Below are positions 1-9,601 of a DNA stretch of 64,000 nucleotides, piece by piece; the stretch's first letter is position 1; every line of letters begins with the position of its first letter. The notes under the pieces were generated by a model that was given only the letters and a program-made list of their open reading frames with translations, was not told where the DNA came from and did not search any database. Position numbers and translations under genes: made by a program. The DNA is taken from NCBI RefSeq assembly GCF_029784135.1, contig NC_073746.1, positions 231,496,024 through 231,560,023 of the forward strand. Direction: 5' to 3'. The DNA comes from Toxorhynchites rutilus septentrionalis. Its lineage: Eukaryota > Arthropoda > Insecta > Diptera > Culicidae.

Positions 1-1190
1 AAATCTTGTATACGATCAACTGTAACGTTCAGGTCTGCACAAGCTTCAACAAGCAAAGTACTGATTGTAGTCTGAGAACAGAAATTTCTCAATGTTGATC
101 CCAGTACATCCATTTGTTTCCATTTGAAACGTATATCTTGCCTCGAGCGATCCTCCCTCCACCGTTTCAACTCGATCATTTTAAATATAAGATTTATTTC
201 TGAGCTGTGAAGCCAAATACCTCTCTTGTAGAATCTGCTCAGTTCATAGCGAGATATTTTATCGATTGTTGCTTGAGTAGGAACGTGAAAAACGAGCGCC
301 ACGAGGAATTGCTCAACTTCCACATTAGTTGCGGGGCAATCAACATCCCACTGGGGATCTTCGTAGCGATCATCATTAGTCGTGTGACTTAGGCGAATAT
401 TGATGTGTTTGGCGAATTGTTCCTGGTTTATTCGAGATAATGCAAAACCATCCAAGTTTCTTCGACGAAACTTATGCTGTAATATTTCCTCTAAATATTC
501 TCTGAAAACCTTTGCTTCGCTACCCAGCGTTGGGCTGTCTTGGAGGAAACATTCTCGAAACGACTCGTTCTCAAACACATCTCTTAGCAGAACGTCGTAA
601 AATTGGTGTGGGAATGTTTTCGAACCGATTTTTATGTTTTTAAATAACATTCGCGAGATTCTCCTTGCAAATCCCCACAGAGGGTGGGCATGTTTCAGTA
701 TCTCCTTTGCGATGTTTGAATTATAAACGATCCGATATTTTATAACATCTGTCTCATCGAAGTCCGAATCCGAGCATTGAACAATGTCATAATTAGGATT
801 ATGCTCAAACCGATCAACGTCATACTCACTATTGACCAAGACAACAAACTTGCAATCCGAGAAGCTGGAATCTGCTCTCATCCGCAGATATGTTTTGAAA
901 TAGTTCTGAAGGTTGTACGCAATCGTTGGCGGCGCTTCTCCCAATGATCCATAGTCAGGGCCGTTCTCTCTTCGGTACCGAAGGTTTTCAATCTCGAAGA
1001 GGTATACAGAACAACTTTGTTCGCGGTATATTTTCAGAAGCACATCGTTGAAACATGAATATTTCCTTATCTTCCGACCGATTGAATATCGTATAGCCTT
1101 AGGCCAACAGTGGTATATCCGGTAATATATTAAAAATAACTGTGAATAATATTTTTCACGAGCTGCAGAAACGTTGCTTGAGGGACCCAT
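1..1190 (-). CDS. Partial host-type protein, 5' part, runs off window edge
   Basis: An uninterrupted frame reads on the minus strand from an ATG at 1190-1188 to base 1, giving 396 codons with no stop; the 3' end is outside the window. The protein starts MGPSSNVSAAREKYYSQLF and is rich in charged and aromatic residues. I see no signal peptide or membrane segment. A stretch about 100 residues in (NYFKTYLRMRAD followed by FVVLVNSEYD) and a later one (VEQFLVALVFHVPTQ) recall the N-terminal region of large arthropod ankyrin-repeat/NACHT-like proteins; this is a memory-level resemblance and weak. A 396-codon open frame is very unlikely by chance in this AT-rich stretch. A splice-acceptor-like sequence lies just upstream of the ATG, and the frame stays open across it, so the ATG may be internal to a longer coding exon. 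It is the only candidate host gene in the window. Confidence 0.6.
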   Translation of the reverse strand, partial: MGPSSNVSAAREKYYSQLFLIYYRIYHCWPKAIRYSIGRKIRKYSCFNDVLLKIYREQSCSVYLFEIENLRYRRENGPDYGSLGEAPPTIAYNLQNYFKTYLRMRADSSFSDCKFVVLVNSEYDVDRFEHNPNYDIVQCSDSDFDETDVIKYRIVYNSNIAKEILKHAHPLWGFARRISRMLFKNIKIGSKTFPHQFYDVLLRDVFENESFRECFLQDSPTLGSEAKVFREYLEEILQHKFRRRNLDGFALSRINQEQFAKHINIRLSHTTNDDRYEDPQWDVDCPATNVEVEQFLVALVFHVPTQATIDKISRYELSRFYKRGIWLHSSEINLIFKMIELKRWREDRSRQDIRFKWKQMDVLGSTLRNFCSQTTISTLLVEACADLNVTVDRIQD

Positions 1191-1197
1191 TACAAGC

Positions 1198-1210
1198 CTG
1201 GAAAATATAT
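1198..1210 (-). other. Putative 3' splice acceptor before the left-edge gene
   Basis: On the minus strand a pyrimidine-rich stretch ends in TTTTCCAG at 1198, seven bases upstream of the ATG at 1190. The frame is open over the seven bases, so this could end a 5' UTR intron or a coding intron. Confidence 0.4.
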
Positions 1211-1491
1211 AAATTTTGCATTAACAAGTGCCGCGTAATTGAAAATAATTATGAGGATTGTTTTCGGTAATTGAAGGAATGTAAGCAGTAAAACCAAAAA
1301 TATATTACTTCAAACTGAGCAGAATTCGTCAATTGGGTGGATCAAGTTACCTTACAATAACATCAGTTCTCCGTATTTCAATGAAACATTTTACTTTACC
1401 GTTTAAACTTATGAATCAGTATCTTAGGAATCAGTGTACGAAAACAAAAACAACTCCAACACACTCTTCTTGCGAATGCGTAATGATTGAT
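1201..1491. other. Unassigned AT-rich sequence
   Basis: AT-rich DNA upstream of the left-edge frame. I see no gene or repeat here. If the acceptor at 1198 is real, part of this is intron. Confidence 0.4.
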
Positions 1492-1820
1492 CCAAGGCGC
1501 GTAGAAGTATATCCTAAGGTGGGCCAACTTGCTAGAACCACTCTTCAGCCATCTTGGTAGTCTACTGTGTTTTGTTTGTAAACAAATCACAATACGCTTA
1601 TGCCCAAGCTCGCTCGTGATCAGTATGTCTCTTTCACACTTCAAGGAAAAAAATCCCCTTCTGCTTTCTTCCGTACTGTTTTCATATACCGCTCCCCTAA
1701 CCAACCTAGTGACGAAACTGCCTCACCTAGTACCATAGACCCGTCTTGGATTGATCATTGACGAATTTACCAAGGCGCCTAGAAGTATATCCTAAGGTGG
1801 GCCAACTTGCTAAAACCACC
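1492..1820 (+). repeat. Short interspersed repeat, copy 1
   Basis: A sequence beginning CCAAGGCGC and containing TATATCCTAAGGTGGGCC occurs at 1492-1540 and again at 1770-1820. The stretch between (about 1560-1730) recurs at 4036-4205. The end sequence occurs inverted at 4201-4229. Matching inverted ends suggest a MITE-like family. The 102-codon minus frame over this copy is a by-product. Confidence 0.55.
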
Positions 1821-2024
1821 AGGGGCTAGACATCAATTGAATATAGCCAAAATCCAAAATCAAAATCAATATGGCGTCATTTGTTTACCAACATATCATT
1901 TGCGAGGATTGAAATCGTTGAAAACACGGAGATAGTAAATGATTTTCATATATCGGTTTCACATGGAGGTGTTCACATTTAACATGGAGTTTAATACCAG
2001 GGACAGACATACAGCTGTACTTGC

Positions 2025-2226
2025 TGTAGCAATAAAACAATTATGTTCAAGGAGTTTTACACGTATATATATAGATTTATTTCACGGAACTCTTTCCTGT
2101 GTCGATCACTTCGTCACACCCACTCTAACTGACTGTCCTTCCTGTCCACACTACAGGGCCACACTCAGGGATATTAATATTAATTATAAGATAGGTTCAG
2201 CTCCGTATCCAGGGGAAAACCCTACA
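2025..2226 (-). repeat. 3' LTR of the gypsy remnant, complete
   Basis: 202-bp terminal repeat with TG...CA ends and five-base inverted termini (TGTAG/CTACA). It is matched over 142 bp by the truncated copy at 3324-3465. Confidence 0.85.
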
Positions 2227-2259
2227 ACCCCCCTTTTACAATATTTATTTTATGAGTGC

Positions 2260-3323
2260 TCAATGAGGTAGATAATCCTTGAACTTAGATGGTACAACAC
2301 GGTTTCGTTTTTCCATAATGTTACTATCCTGCTCTGGCTGGGGCTGCATCCTCGTTAAAGTAGTTCTTGTAGATGATTCAATATCACAGCTGTTTGTTGG
2401 AATTGTTCCCGTTGTCTTCTCCGGTTCAGAATCTCCTGCGTTCGCTGGTTTGTCGATACCGTCTAGTAACTTCTTCAGATGAGCAACATTTCTGCGATAC
2501 TCTTTTCCATTGGTAAGTGATTTTATTGTTACATCAGCACCAGCTTTCCTGGTTACCTCGAATTCCTCAGGTTCATAATTCGTACTCAACTTGTTCTCTT
2601 TCCGCATCCGTTTAACAATAACGCGATCTCCTACTGTGATTTCACTAAACCGGGCTTTGCGCTTCGCATCAGTATACTCCTTTCCCTTTTCTTTTTGAAG
2701 TTTGTCGTGATCTCGGTGTTCTTCATTGACTCGAGTGATTGTTGGTACTTCAGGTAGCTTTGTCCTGATTCTTCGACCGAACATAAGTTCTGACGGCGCA
2801 CGCCCAGTTGTAGGATGAGTTGTGGCATGATACGATAGAAGAAATTGTGATAAAACTTTTCTCCAATCCTGTCCAAGTTGTTGTGCTATCTTCAATCTTT
2901 TTAGAATTGAACGGTTCTGTCGTTCAACCTCCCCATTTTGTTGCGGCCAGTAGGGAATTGTGTTTATCAGCTGTACTCCTAGATCATCACAAAATGCTTG
3001 AAATTCTTCACAATTCGCATTGAATTGAGGTCCATTATCAGCACGTAATGTTAACGGAACGCCATATCGACTGAATATCGTTGACAACTGGTTGATTGTT
3101 TCTTTAGACGTAGTATAATTCATTTCGCAGACTTCGATATATCGACTGTAGTAATCTACCACAACTAACAAAGTTTGTCCGTCTGGTAAAGGCCCAAGGA
3201 AATCAATGGCAATTTCTTGCCAGGCCCCATTCGGCATCTCTTTGCGTACCATAGGTTCTGGAGGTTCCGGCGCAGCGACCAAAATACATCCACGACACCT
3301 TTTAACAAAAGATTCCACCGCCG
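2260..3323 (-). pseudogene. Ty3/gypsy integrase remnant (C-terminal part of pol)
   Basis: The open frame 2260-3348 begins in LTR sequence; the integrase part starts near 3323. It shows the end of the HHCC zinc domain (VKRCRGC), then the catalytic core with the D of AIDFLGP, the D of RADNGPQF and the E of QNGEVERQN, so all three DDE residues remain. It continues into a basic C-terminal region with a DRVIVKR-like module and a ragged tail. The integrase would insert element cDNA into chromosomes, but no gag, protease or RT is left here. The frame is intact for about 350 codons, so the internal deletion is probably recent. The ATG at 3348 lies in the LTR and is not native. Confidence 0.85.
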
Positions 3324-3465
3324 CGGAACTCTTTCCTGTGTCGATCACTTCGTCACACCCACTCTAACTGACTGTCCTTCCTGTCCACACTACAGGGCCA
3401 CACTCAGGGATATTAATATTAATTATAAGATAGGTTCAGCTCCGTATCCAGGGGAAAACCCTACA
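3324..3465 (-). repeat. 5' LTR of the gypsy remnant, truncated
   Basis: Matches 2085-2226 almost exactly; the other 60 bp of the LTR are lost at the junction with integrase DNA near 3323. Confidence 0.85.
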
Positions 3466-4035
3466 CTTGCGTTGTACGTGTACAGCGTTGTACAGGTACC
3501 ATCGTACCATGACAGACATACTTTGGTTGTACATTGTACCGTATGTCAAACTGACAATCAGAAATTTTCCCAATTTCCACCACAAATTTCAATGAAAAAG
3601 GGTTTTCTAACGTCTAAACTATCAAACACTACAAACAAGCATCCAATCTGAGTTATTAACTTAAGAAAAAATCAATGAAAAGAACGTTTAACAAGCGCTT
3701 TGATTCGATTTGTTCATGCTACCCACCACCAACCGTCTATGGCGCTGCGCACAGTACAACTGTAGCCATGTACAGCGGTAAAACAGGTCGGTACAGGTAC
3801 AACGATTGTTCCGAGTTGCTCGCATGGTTCTAGCGCTGTACATGGTGACAGACATACAATGTTCGGAGCACAAAGCTAGTACAGCTGTATGTCTGTCATA
3901 AGTATAAAGTTAGCCACTATATGACTATATAACCGGACCGAGTTGTAAACAACAGTAATTGACAGAACCAAAATGTCAGTGAACCGCAGCAATATTGGGT
4001 ACACTGGCAATATGAGGGATTTTACGTTTTAGGAA

Positions 4036-4229
4036 GTCTACTGTGTTTTGTTTGTAAACAGAACACAATACGCTTGTGCCCAAGCTCGCTCGTGATCAGT
4101 CTGTCTCTTTCACGTTTTAAACAAATATTTCCCTTTCTGATTTCTTCCGTACTGCTTTCATATACCGCTCCCATAACCAACTAAGTGACGAAACGGCCTC
4201 ACCTTAGGGTATATTTCTAGGCTCGTTGG
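4036..4229 (+). repeat. Short interspersed repeat, copy 2
   Basis: Matches 1560-1730 with scattered substitutions and ends (4201-4229) in the inverted form of the CCAAGGCGC... end seen at 1492 and 1770. MITE-like; class unknown. Confidence 0.5.
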
Positions 4230-4287
4230 AATTTACGTTAGATTTGCAACCAGATGGCGCAGCGAGTAAAGTGATGATGTTTTGTTT

Positions 4288-5117
4288 TGACGTAGGACTA
4301 CGTCTTTCATTTCTATACCGGGGTGTAAAATCAAAGTTTCGAAAACGAAAGCGTTACGCCGGACACCGAGATTTTGAGCGTTAATAGCTCTTAAACAACT
4401 GAACGAAATGGTATGATAAACACTTCATTCGAAAGATAAAATGTCTACGCGTTATATACTTGTTACTTTTTCATCCAAAAACTTGTTTCAATAGCCTTAA
4501 AATTGCTTTCAAAACAGGCTATTGAAATCACCAATCGGTATATAAGCGAGCGCCGCTCGTAAACCCACTTAGTTATAATTGAACAGCGACTGGAGCATGT
4601 TGTCGCTGTTGTGGTAAAACTTACTTCGATTATCATGAAAGCGCTGATGAACGGTGTCACCAAGAACCTGTTTGTGCATCTTAGGCCAGAAGGGAATCCA
4701 TCAAGAGGAGAGTGATGCCACGATTCCGCTTGAAACATCGGAGCAGCCGCCACACACACATACACGCGCGGAACCCTCGTTGCTGCAAAATAATCTACCA
4801 GTTCCCCTGGGAATTGAAAAATACATTCATGCGAAAGAGTTTATTTTAATGTTTTCTATCCATACAACACTGCAAACAAATACATTTGGTTTTGTGATTT
4901 TTCAATCAATCGCAATTAACAGGAAAGCTTCTGAATATTGTTTTTCCCCATCAGTACAAAATTTTCGTATCCAATATTGGATGCATAACATGAAAAACGG
5001 AAAATGTTTCACATCGCGGAAATCATGTAATTTTCGAGCGATTATTTGCTTCCTACTCATATAATGCTGCGACCAAATACATTTCGTTTTGCATTTTTCA
5101 ATCAAGTGCGATCAACG
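4288..5117 (+). repeat. GACGTAGG-type repeat, copy a
   Basis: Begins TGACGTAGGACTACGTC and matches the copy at 9744 for most of its length. It contains a CCAAT-like and TATATAAG block at 4531-4545, and a 26-codon frame (4635-4715, MKALMNGVTKNLFVHLRPEG...) that is also kept in copy b. It also holds a module starting near 4786 (AATCTACCAGTTCCC) that recurs at least six times between 4.8 and 11.7 kb. Boundaries are approximate; the element class is not recognised. Confidence 0.6.
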
Positions 5118-5604
5118 TAAGACCACTCTCGGCAATTTATTAGAGATGCAATGAATCTTTAGGAATTCCCGCTCTACGCGCACTGGCAAACGATGTTTAC
5201 TCAACAATTTCGCAAACGAGAAATGGGTGTTGTGAGAAAGGATTAGCGAACGCAAAAACCACAAACTGGAGAAAGAGATGTTTGGAGGTTGAAGGAAATT
5301 GGCAGAAAACATCTTCATTTTATCTTTCGAAGAATGTGATTCATACCACTTCGTTTTCCAGAAAGAGATTATTAATGCTCAAAGGAGGAATCGAGTCCTC
5401 CGAGGAAATTACCCAGCGCAAATTAGAATCGACTATCGATAGCGGTATTCGTACACAAATAATTTTATAATGCAGTTTCATCAAAGTGATTTCTTCGATA
5501 TGGGGAAATATTCACTACATCATGTCATGTATTTCATATTCTTCACTATAAAATCCATATCCATGGCACCTATCGGTATCGAATTATCATCGATCATCGA
5601 TAAT
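5118..5604. other. Unassigned sequence downstream of the H3 copy
   Basis: AT-rich DNA with short frames only. I looked for a histone 3' stem-loop downstream of the minus-strand H3 remnant and did not find one. Confidence 0.35.
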
Positions 5605-5610
5605 TATATG

Positions 5611-5976
5611 CTAAGCTAATACAGCACGCTTTCCTCGGATACGATGGGCCAGCTGGATGTCCTTGGGCATGATGTGACGCGTTTTGCATGGATAGCACAC
5701 AAATTGGTATCTTCGAATAGGCCTCCTGCAGCGTCATAACCGCGGAACTTTGGAAGCGCAAGTCGGTTTTGAAATCCTGAGCAATTCCACGAACCAAATG
5801 CTGGTAAGGTAGCTTGCGGATCAGCAATTCGGTCGACATCTGATAGCGACGAATTTCACGCAAAGTTCCCGGTCGATAGCGATGTGGCTTCTCCACACTT
5901 CCTGCGGCTGGTGCGCTTATCCGAGCTGCTTTCGTGGTGCCTTACCACCGAAAGACTAACGAGCTGTCTGCTTTGT
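5611..5976 (-). pseudogene. Degenerate histone H3 copy 1
   Basis: The minus strand reads recognisable H3 pieces in order: [68 protein letters not shown], then in other frames [13 protein letters not shown] and MPKDIQLA. H3 is a nucleosome core protein of about 136 residues. This copy has lost the start ATG region, has a stop after TAR, lacks part of the 20-30 region, lacks two residues after RPGT, and carries at least two more indels near the C-terminus, so it cannot encode H3. Upstream (to 6059) it keeps a TTTATAAA box-like sequence, so it derives from a genomic copy with its promoter region. Confidence 0.88.
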
Positions 5977-6059
5977 CCCAAACAAACGAGTCCTCACGGT
6001 GCCAGAGTAGAGTAAGAAATGAACAAAAGCAAATAAAGCGTCATTTTATAAACCATAAA

Positions 6060-7565
6060 GCGGACCTTACACGGTCAACTTTATTGACAATATGATGACA
6101 TTTGAGAGCATAATGACAGCTGAACATGGCCGACGACGCAGAAATCCGGATTTTCTGATTTTCGAGCATCAATATCGTGACATTTCATATGGATGCATGA
6201 TGTTGACGTTTTACCTCACGGACTTCCAGACTGAGTTGCCAGATATGCAAGCGCACATTTAATTTTTGTTAGTCTTTTTTTGCGATTGCAATTAAAATTG
6301 TAGGAATCATAAATGGAAGCTTTTAGTTTGGAAAACCGATACTTTGAATAGCAAAATACGGTACTTTTCACGATACAAATCAAAACTTCAAAGTAAACTG
6401 ACAATGTGATGGTGAGAGAGTGGATGAAACTTAACAACGTTTTAGGAATTTTTTAACGTTGAACTCGGTCATTATTTGCGCTAGTGAGCGGGTTGTGTGT
6501 TTCTTCACACTCCGCTACAAAATTTGGAAAATGAGAAGATCTGGGAAAATCACAGATGAAAAAACATCATGTGTAAATTCAAGCTACAGTAGAATCCCGA
6601 TTATCCGCGGAATAGTCGGGCAAACTCACCGCGATTAAAGAAAATCGCGGATGACCCATTAAAGGACAAAAAAATGCAAACACGAAAAGCGATGTTTCAA
6701 CATAAAAACTATGTTCTATCAATACAGAAATCAATCAACTATCCATCTATAAGGTCGTGTACACCAGTGGCTAAATAATGTAAAAACCATGACCACAACA
6801 AAAGAGCATGGGCCTACCACTCACTAACAAATTCCGGAAAGGCCTATTGATTTACTTTGGAACTCGCAGTCACGAATAATCCGCAGGGCGAATCACCCGC
6901 TCGCGGATAATTGGGGTTCTACTATCATAGTCTCATTAATGGAATAAAAACATTTGCTTGCAGATAAAATAACTTGCATATATTATATTTTCGCAAACTA
7001 AAATAATCTGGCATCTCTGAAACTGAAAGGAACAGTCTGTATTTGCGAAACGAGAATTATGATGTATTTTTGAGAAGAAAAACCGAATTCTAAAGTGTAA
7101 ATTATGAATGAAAATTAACTTTTACGAATCAAATTAGTATTCTATGTGAATGCAAATCACTTTTTTCCTGCAAGTGGTGAGAAAATCCCATACAAAAATT
7201 ATATCTGAAATTGACGTTATATTATAATAATACATTTTAGTAAGAATATCTGAAAATACAGGGAAAATAGGTTAAGGTTAGGACTACGCGCTTCAACTAA
7301 TTAAATAATACCAAGTAGATATTTTCATTCAAATTTTACCAATTGAAAATTGCCTTTTAGCCTTCTAATCTGATAGAGAATAGTTTGGATCCCAAACTCA
7401 AATGTCGCCATTAGCCATCGCGGATATTTTCGTTGTCTCGGGTTGAGGGCGATATTGACCGTGTAAGGTGGAAAAATATTGATTGAGGTTAGATCAGATG
7501 TTGAGAGCCTAGCTGTCACGATATTGAAGACACTTATTGTCAATCCGGTTGATCGTGTAAGGTGC
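6060..7565. mobile_element. DNA transposon or MITE with CCTTACACG ends
   Basis: The ends carry inverted CCTTACACGGTCAAC (near 6064) and its near complement near 7548. The flanks are CCATAAA at 6053-6059 and 7566-7572, a 7-bp duplication that could be 8 bp with one mismatch, which would suit hAT or P-type elements. It interrupts the H3 upstream sequence, which continues at 7566. No transposase frame is visible; a pogo-like MITE is nested inside. Confidence 0.6.
6587..6924. mobile_element. pogo/Tigger-like MITE
   Basis: Inverted ends CAGTAGAATCCCGATTATCC and GGATAATTGGGGTTCTACTA are typical of pogo-type Tc1/mariner MITEs. A TA precedes the left end; the right duplication is degraded. About 338 bp, non-coding, nested in the element at 6060-7565. 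Confidence 0.7.
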
Positions 7566-7780
7566 CCATAAAAGTATAGAATGTAAACCCCACCCTTATT
7601 ATATTCGTAGAGACCCTGAGAGAGAAACGAATAACATCGAAGTAAGTATACAGTAAGCTTATATAATAAAGAGGGTGGTGTTTACATTCTATACTTTTAT
7701 GGTTTATAATATGACGCTTCCTTTGCTTTCGTTCATTTCTTACTCTACTCTCGCACCGTGAGGACTCGTTTCATCGGGCC

Positions 7781-7857
7781 TAAGCAGACAGCTCGTTAGT
7801 CTTTCGGTGGTAAGGCACAACGAAAGCAGCTCGGATAAGCGCACCAACCGCAGGAAA
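7781..7857 (+). pseudogene. Degenerate histone H3 copy 2, N-terminal part
   Basis: The plus strand shows the same H3 5' piece as copy 1 (AAGCAGACAGCTCG, GGTGGTAAGGCAC, CGAAAGCAGCTCGG) with the same lesion: a stop after the TAR codons. It ends at about 7857. The upstream stretch 7690-7780 mirrors 5980-6059. Copies 1 and 2 are divergent, sharing a palindromic spacer once the insertion at 6060-7565 is removed. Confidence 0.75.
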
Positions 7858-7949
7858 TATGAAGTTGGGAAATGGCATTATTTTTGCTGAGTAAATTCCA
7901 AGAAAAAATCGATTCTTTCTTTAAGCGTGATTCATTCTGCTTCGGATCA

Positions 7950-8135
7950 ACGGTACAGTATGATAATCATTTCATACAAAAGATAAAATGTCCAAGAGTT
8001 ATACGATTGCTATTTATTGACTCGAAAAATTGTTTCAATAGCTTAATGATAGCTTCGAAAACAGGTTATTGAAATCATTCGTATCCGTATGTAGCGCGCC
8101 CACTTGGAAACCCATTAATCTTATTGGAATGTGAG
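7950..8135 (+). repeat. GACGTAGG-type repeat, diverged internal piece
   Basis: Resembles 4405-4560 (AAAGATAAAATGTC, TTGTTTCAATAGC, AACAGGTTATTGAAATCA) but is more diverged and has lost the TATA block. About 8136-8397 holds no feature I can name. Confidence 0.45.
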
Positions 8136-8470
8136 ATGGGGAAGCTCATACTCACGTCTATGCATTATGCTGTACTCTTCCAATTAATTTCGTTTTTGCA
8201 GACCGAACTGAAAAATTTTCAGTCGAGTTAACTCTCTTTTACAGTAATGCTTTTGAATCCGGACGCTTTTTAATCCGGACACTTTGCATTACATTCAATA
8301 TCATACCACAGCTATAACATTTTTTTCATGTTGAATATATGCGATTAATATTTACTAATATAGTTACTTGATAGTTACTAATTAATCGCTTACTTCAATG
8401 TTATTCGTTTCTCTCTCAGGGTAAGCTACGAATATAATAAGGGTGGGGTTTACATTCTATACTTTTATGG

Positions 8471-8562
8471 TTTATAAAATGATGCTTCCTTTGCTTTCGT
8501 TCATTTCTTACTCTACTCTCGCACCGTGAGGACTCGTTTGTTTGGGACAAAGCAGACAGACA
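8471..8562 (+). pseudogene. Histone H3 copy 3, upstream region plus first codons
   Basis: Carries the same upstream block (TTTATAAAATGATGC, CTCGCACCGTGAGGACTCG) and ACAAAGCAGACAG, then diverges. It is the shortest of the three H3-derived pieces. Confidence 0.6.
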
Positions 8563-8635
8563 GACAAACTGAAAGGAGTATTTTCGTTTGGATGCCATTC
8601 AGCATCGAGAAAATTCCAGAAAGATCTAATCGTTG

Positions 8636-9075
8636 CTGAAAAATAATCTGCCAGTTCCCTGGGATTTGAAAAATACATTCATGCGAAAGAGTTTATTTTA
8701 ATGTTTTCTACCCATATAACACAGCGACCAAATATTTTTCAATCAAGTGCTATTAACAGGTGGTTCTCGAGTTAGTATCGAGGAGTATCGAGGAAAATCT
8801 GGAAAAATCTAATCGTTGCTGAAAATTAATCTGCCAGTTCCCGGGGAATTGAAAAATACATTCATGCGAAAGAGTTTTTTTTTAATGTTTTCTAACCATA
8901 TAACACAGTGACCAAATACATTTGATTTTGTAATTTTTCAATCAAGTGTAATTAGCAGGAAAACTTCTGAACATTATTCTTCCCCATCAGTAGGATATTT
9001 TCGTATCCAATATTGTATGCGCGCGCAACGGAAAATGTTTCGCATTGCGAAAATTATATAATTTTCAATCGGTTA
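8636..9075 (+). repeat. GACGTAGG-type repeat, tandem internal modules
   Basis: Two successive modules starting AATAATCTGCCAGTTCCC (8640) and AATTAATCTGCCAGTTCCC (8822), each followed by a CATTCATGCGAAAGAG core. The same module occurs at 4786, about 10276, 10456 and 11680. The rest, to 9309, is unassigned. Confidence 0.55.
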
Positions 9076-9601
9076 TTGCTCAGTCGCCGAAAGTTTCAAA
9101 CTCAGAGAGTTCATTCCCCTCTAGTTTGCCTTCCAAATAGCCATCGTAAACCACACCTATTCTCGATTCAATCACGGACAAAAAGCATACTTGAGTGATA
9201 TTCAGGTGGTGAAACGCATTCAATTTTCGTGAGGACATCGACAAGACAACATCGTTACTGAACGAGCTGAACGTGCTGGACGAGCTGGTCGGCGAGGGAT
9301 CGAGGAATTCTCGCGTAACTTTTGAAAAGGTCCTATGTAACAAATGTAAACAAATCGAGTTAATGGATGCACGCTATTAGTTTTCAATCATTGAATGTAT
9401 TACAAAAACAATCGTTCACGTATCTATCTTCTTCATCTTTTTCTCGCCGATACAAAAAATATCCAATGTACAGATTCGAATTTTAAGCACCCAGCTGTTA
9501 CTTCGGACGCCACTTTCCTCCGACGGCCGAAACGTCCGAAGTAACAAAGCAGTCAAAACAACTCGCAGTCGTACTTCGGTCGTTTTGGAATTTGTTTCTT
9601 A

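Larger units (their letters stand above)
2025..3465 (-). mobile_element. Ty3/gypsy LTR retrotransposon remnant
   Basis: The left LTR is complete (2025-2226, 202 bp, TGTAG...CTACA ends). The right LTR is truncated (3324-3465) and fused directly to integrase sequence. A 5-bp duplication, CTTGC, flanks the element at 2020-2024 and 3466-3470. On the minus strand an AAAAGGGGGG purine tract lies next to the left LTR, as expected for second-strand priming. The left LTR is therefore the 3' LTR. Everything from within the 5' LTR to the integrase (gag, protease, RT, RNase H) is missing. Confidence 0.85.
1995..3904. mobile_element. PIF/Harbinger-like MITE with nested LTR insertion
   Basis: Terminal inverted repeats share GACAGACATACAGCTGTAC at 2002-2020 and its complement at 3879-3897; both outer ends begin TAC. 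The flanks are TAA at 1992-1994 and 3905-3907. The uninterrupted copy at 63899-63901 has a single TAA at the matching point, so it is a natural empty site. A 3-bp TWA duplication is the hallmark of PIF/Harbinger. Without the nested LTR element the MITE is about 465 bp and non-coding. Confidence 0.7.
1819..4007 (+). repeat. Unclassified repeat, left copy, interrupted by a MITE
   Basis: Sequence at 1819-1994 and 3905-4007 matches 63718-64000 at the far end of the window with scattered differences. The left copy is interrupted by a MITE at 1995-3904, which the right copy lacks. The repeat class is not recognised and its right boundary is not resolved. Confidence 0.75.
7566..8470. repeat. Foldback unit with ~72-bp inverted ends
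   Basis: The sequence at 7566-7637 (starting CCATAAAAGTATAGAATG) recurs inverted at 8398-8470. A third, shorter inverted copy lies at 7673-7704. The arms are the upstream region of the degenerate H3 copies, which form divergent pairs around them. Confidence 0.65.

Noticed and set aside
1396..1704. 102-codon minus frame
   Set aside because: Lies entirely in the interspersed repeat whose other copy (4036-4229) does not keep the frame.
9080..9343. 87-codon minus frame near 9.1-9.3 kb
   Set aside because: Ser-rich with no recognised motif, crosses the left end of a MITE, and is not kept in the second copy.
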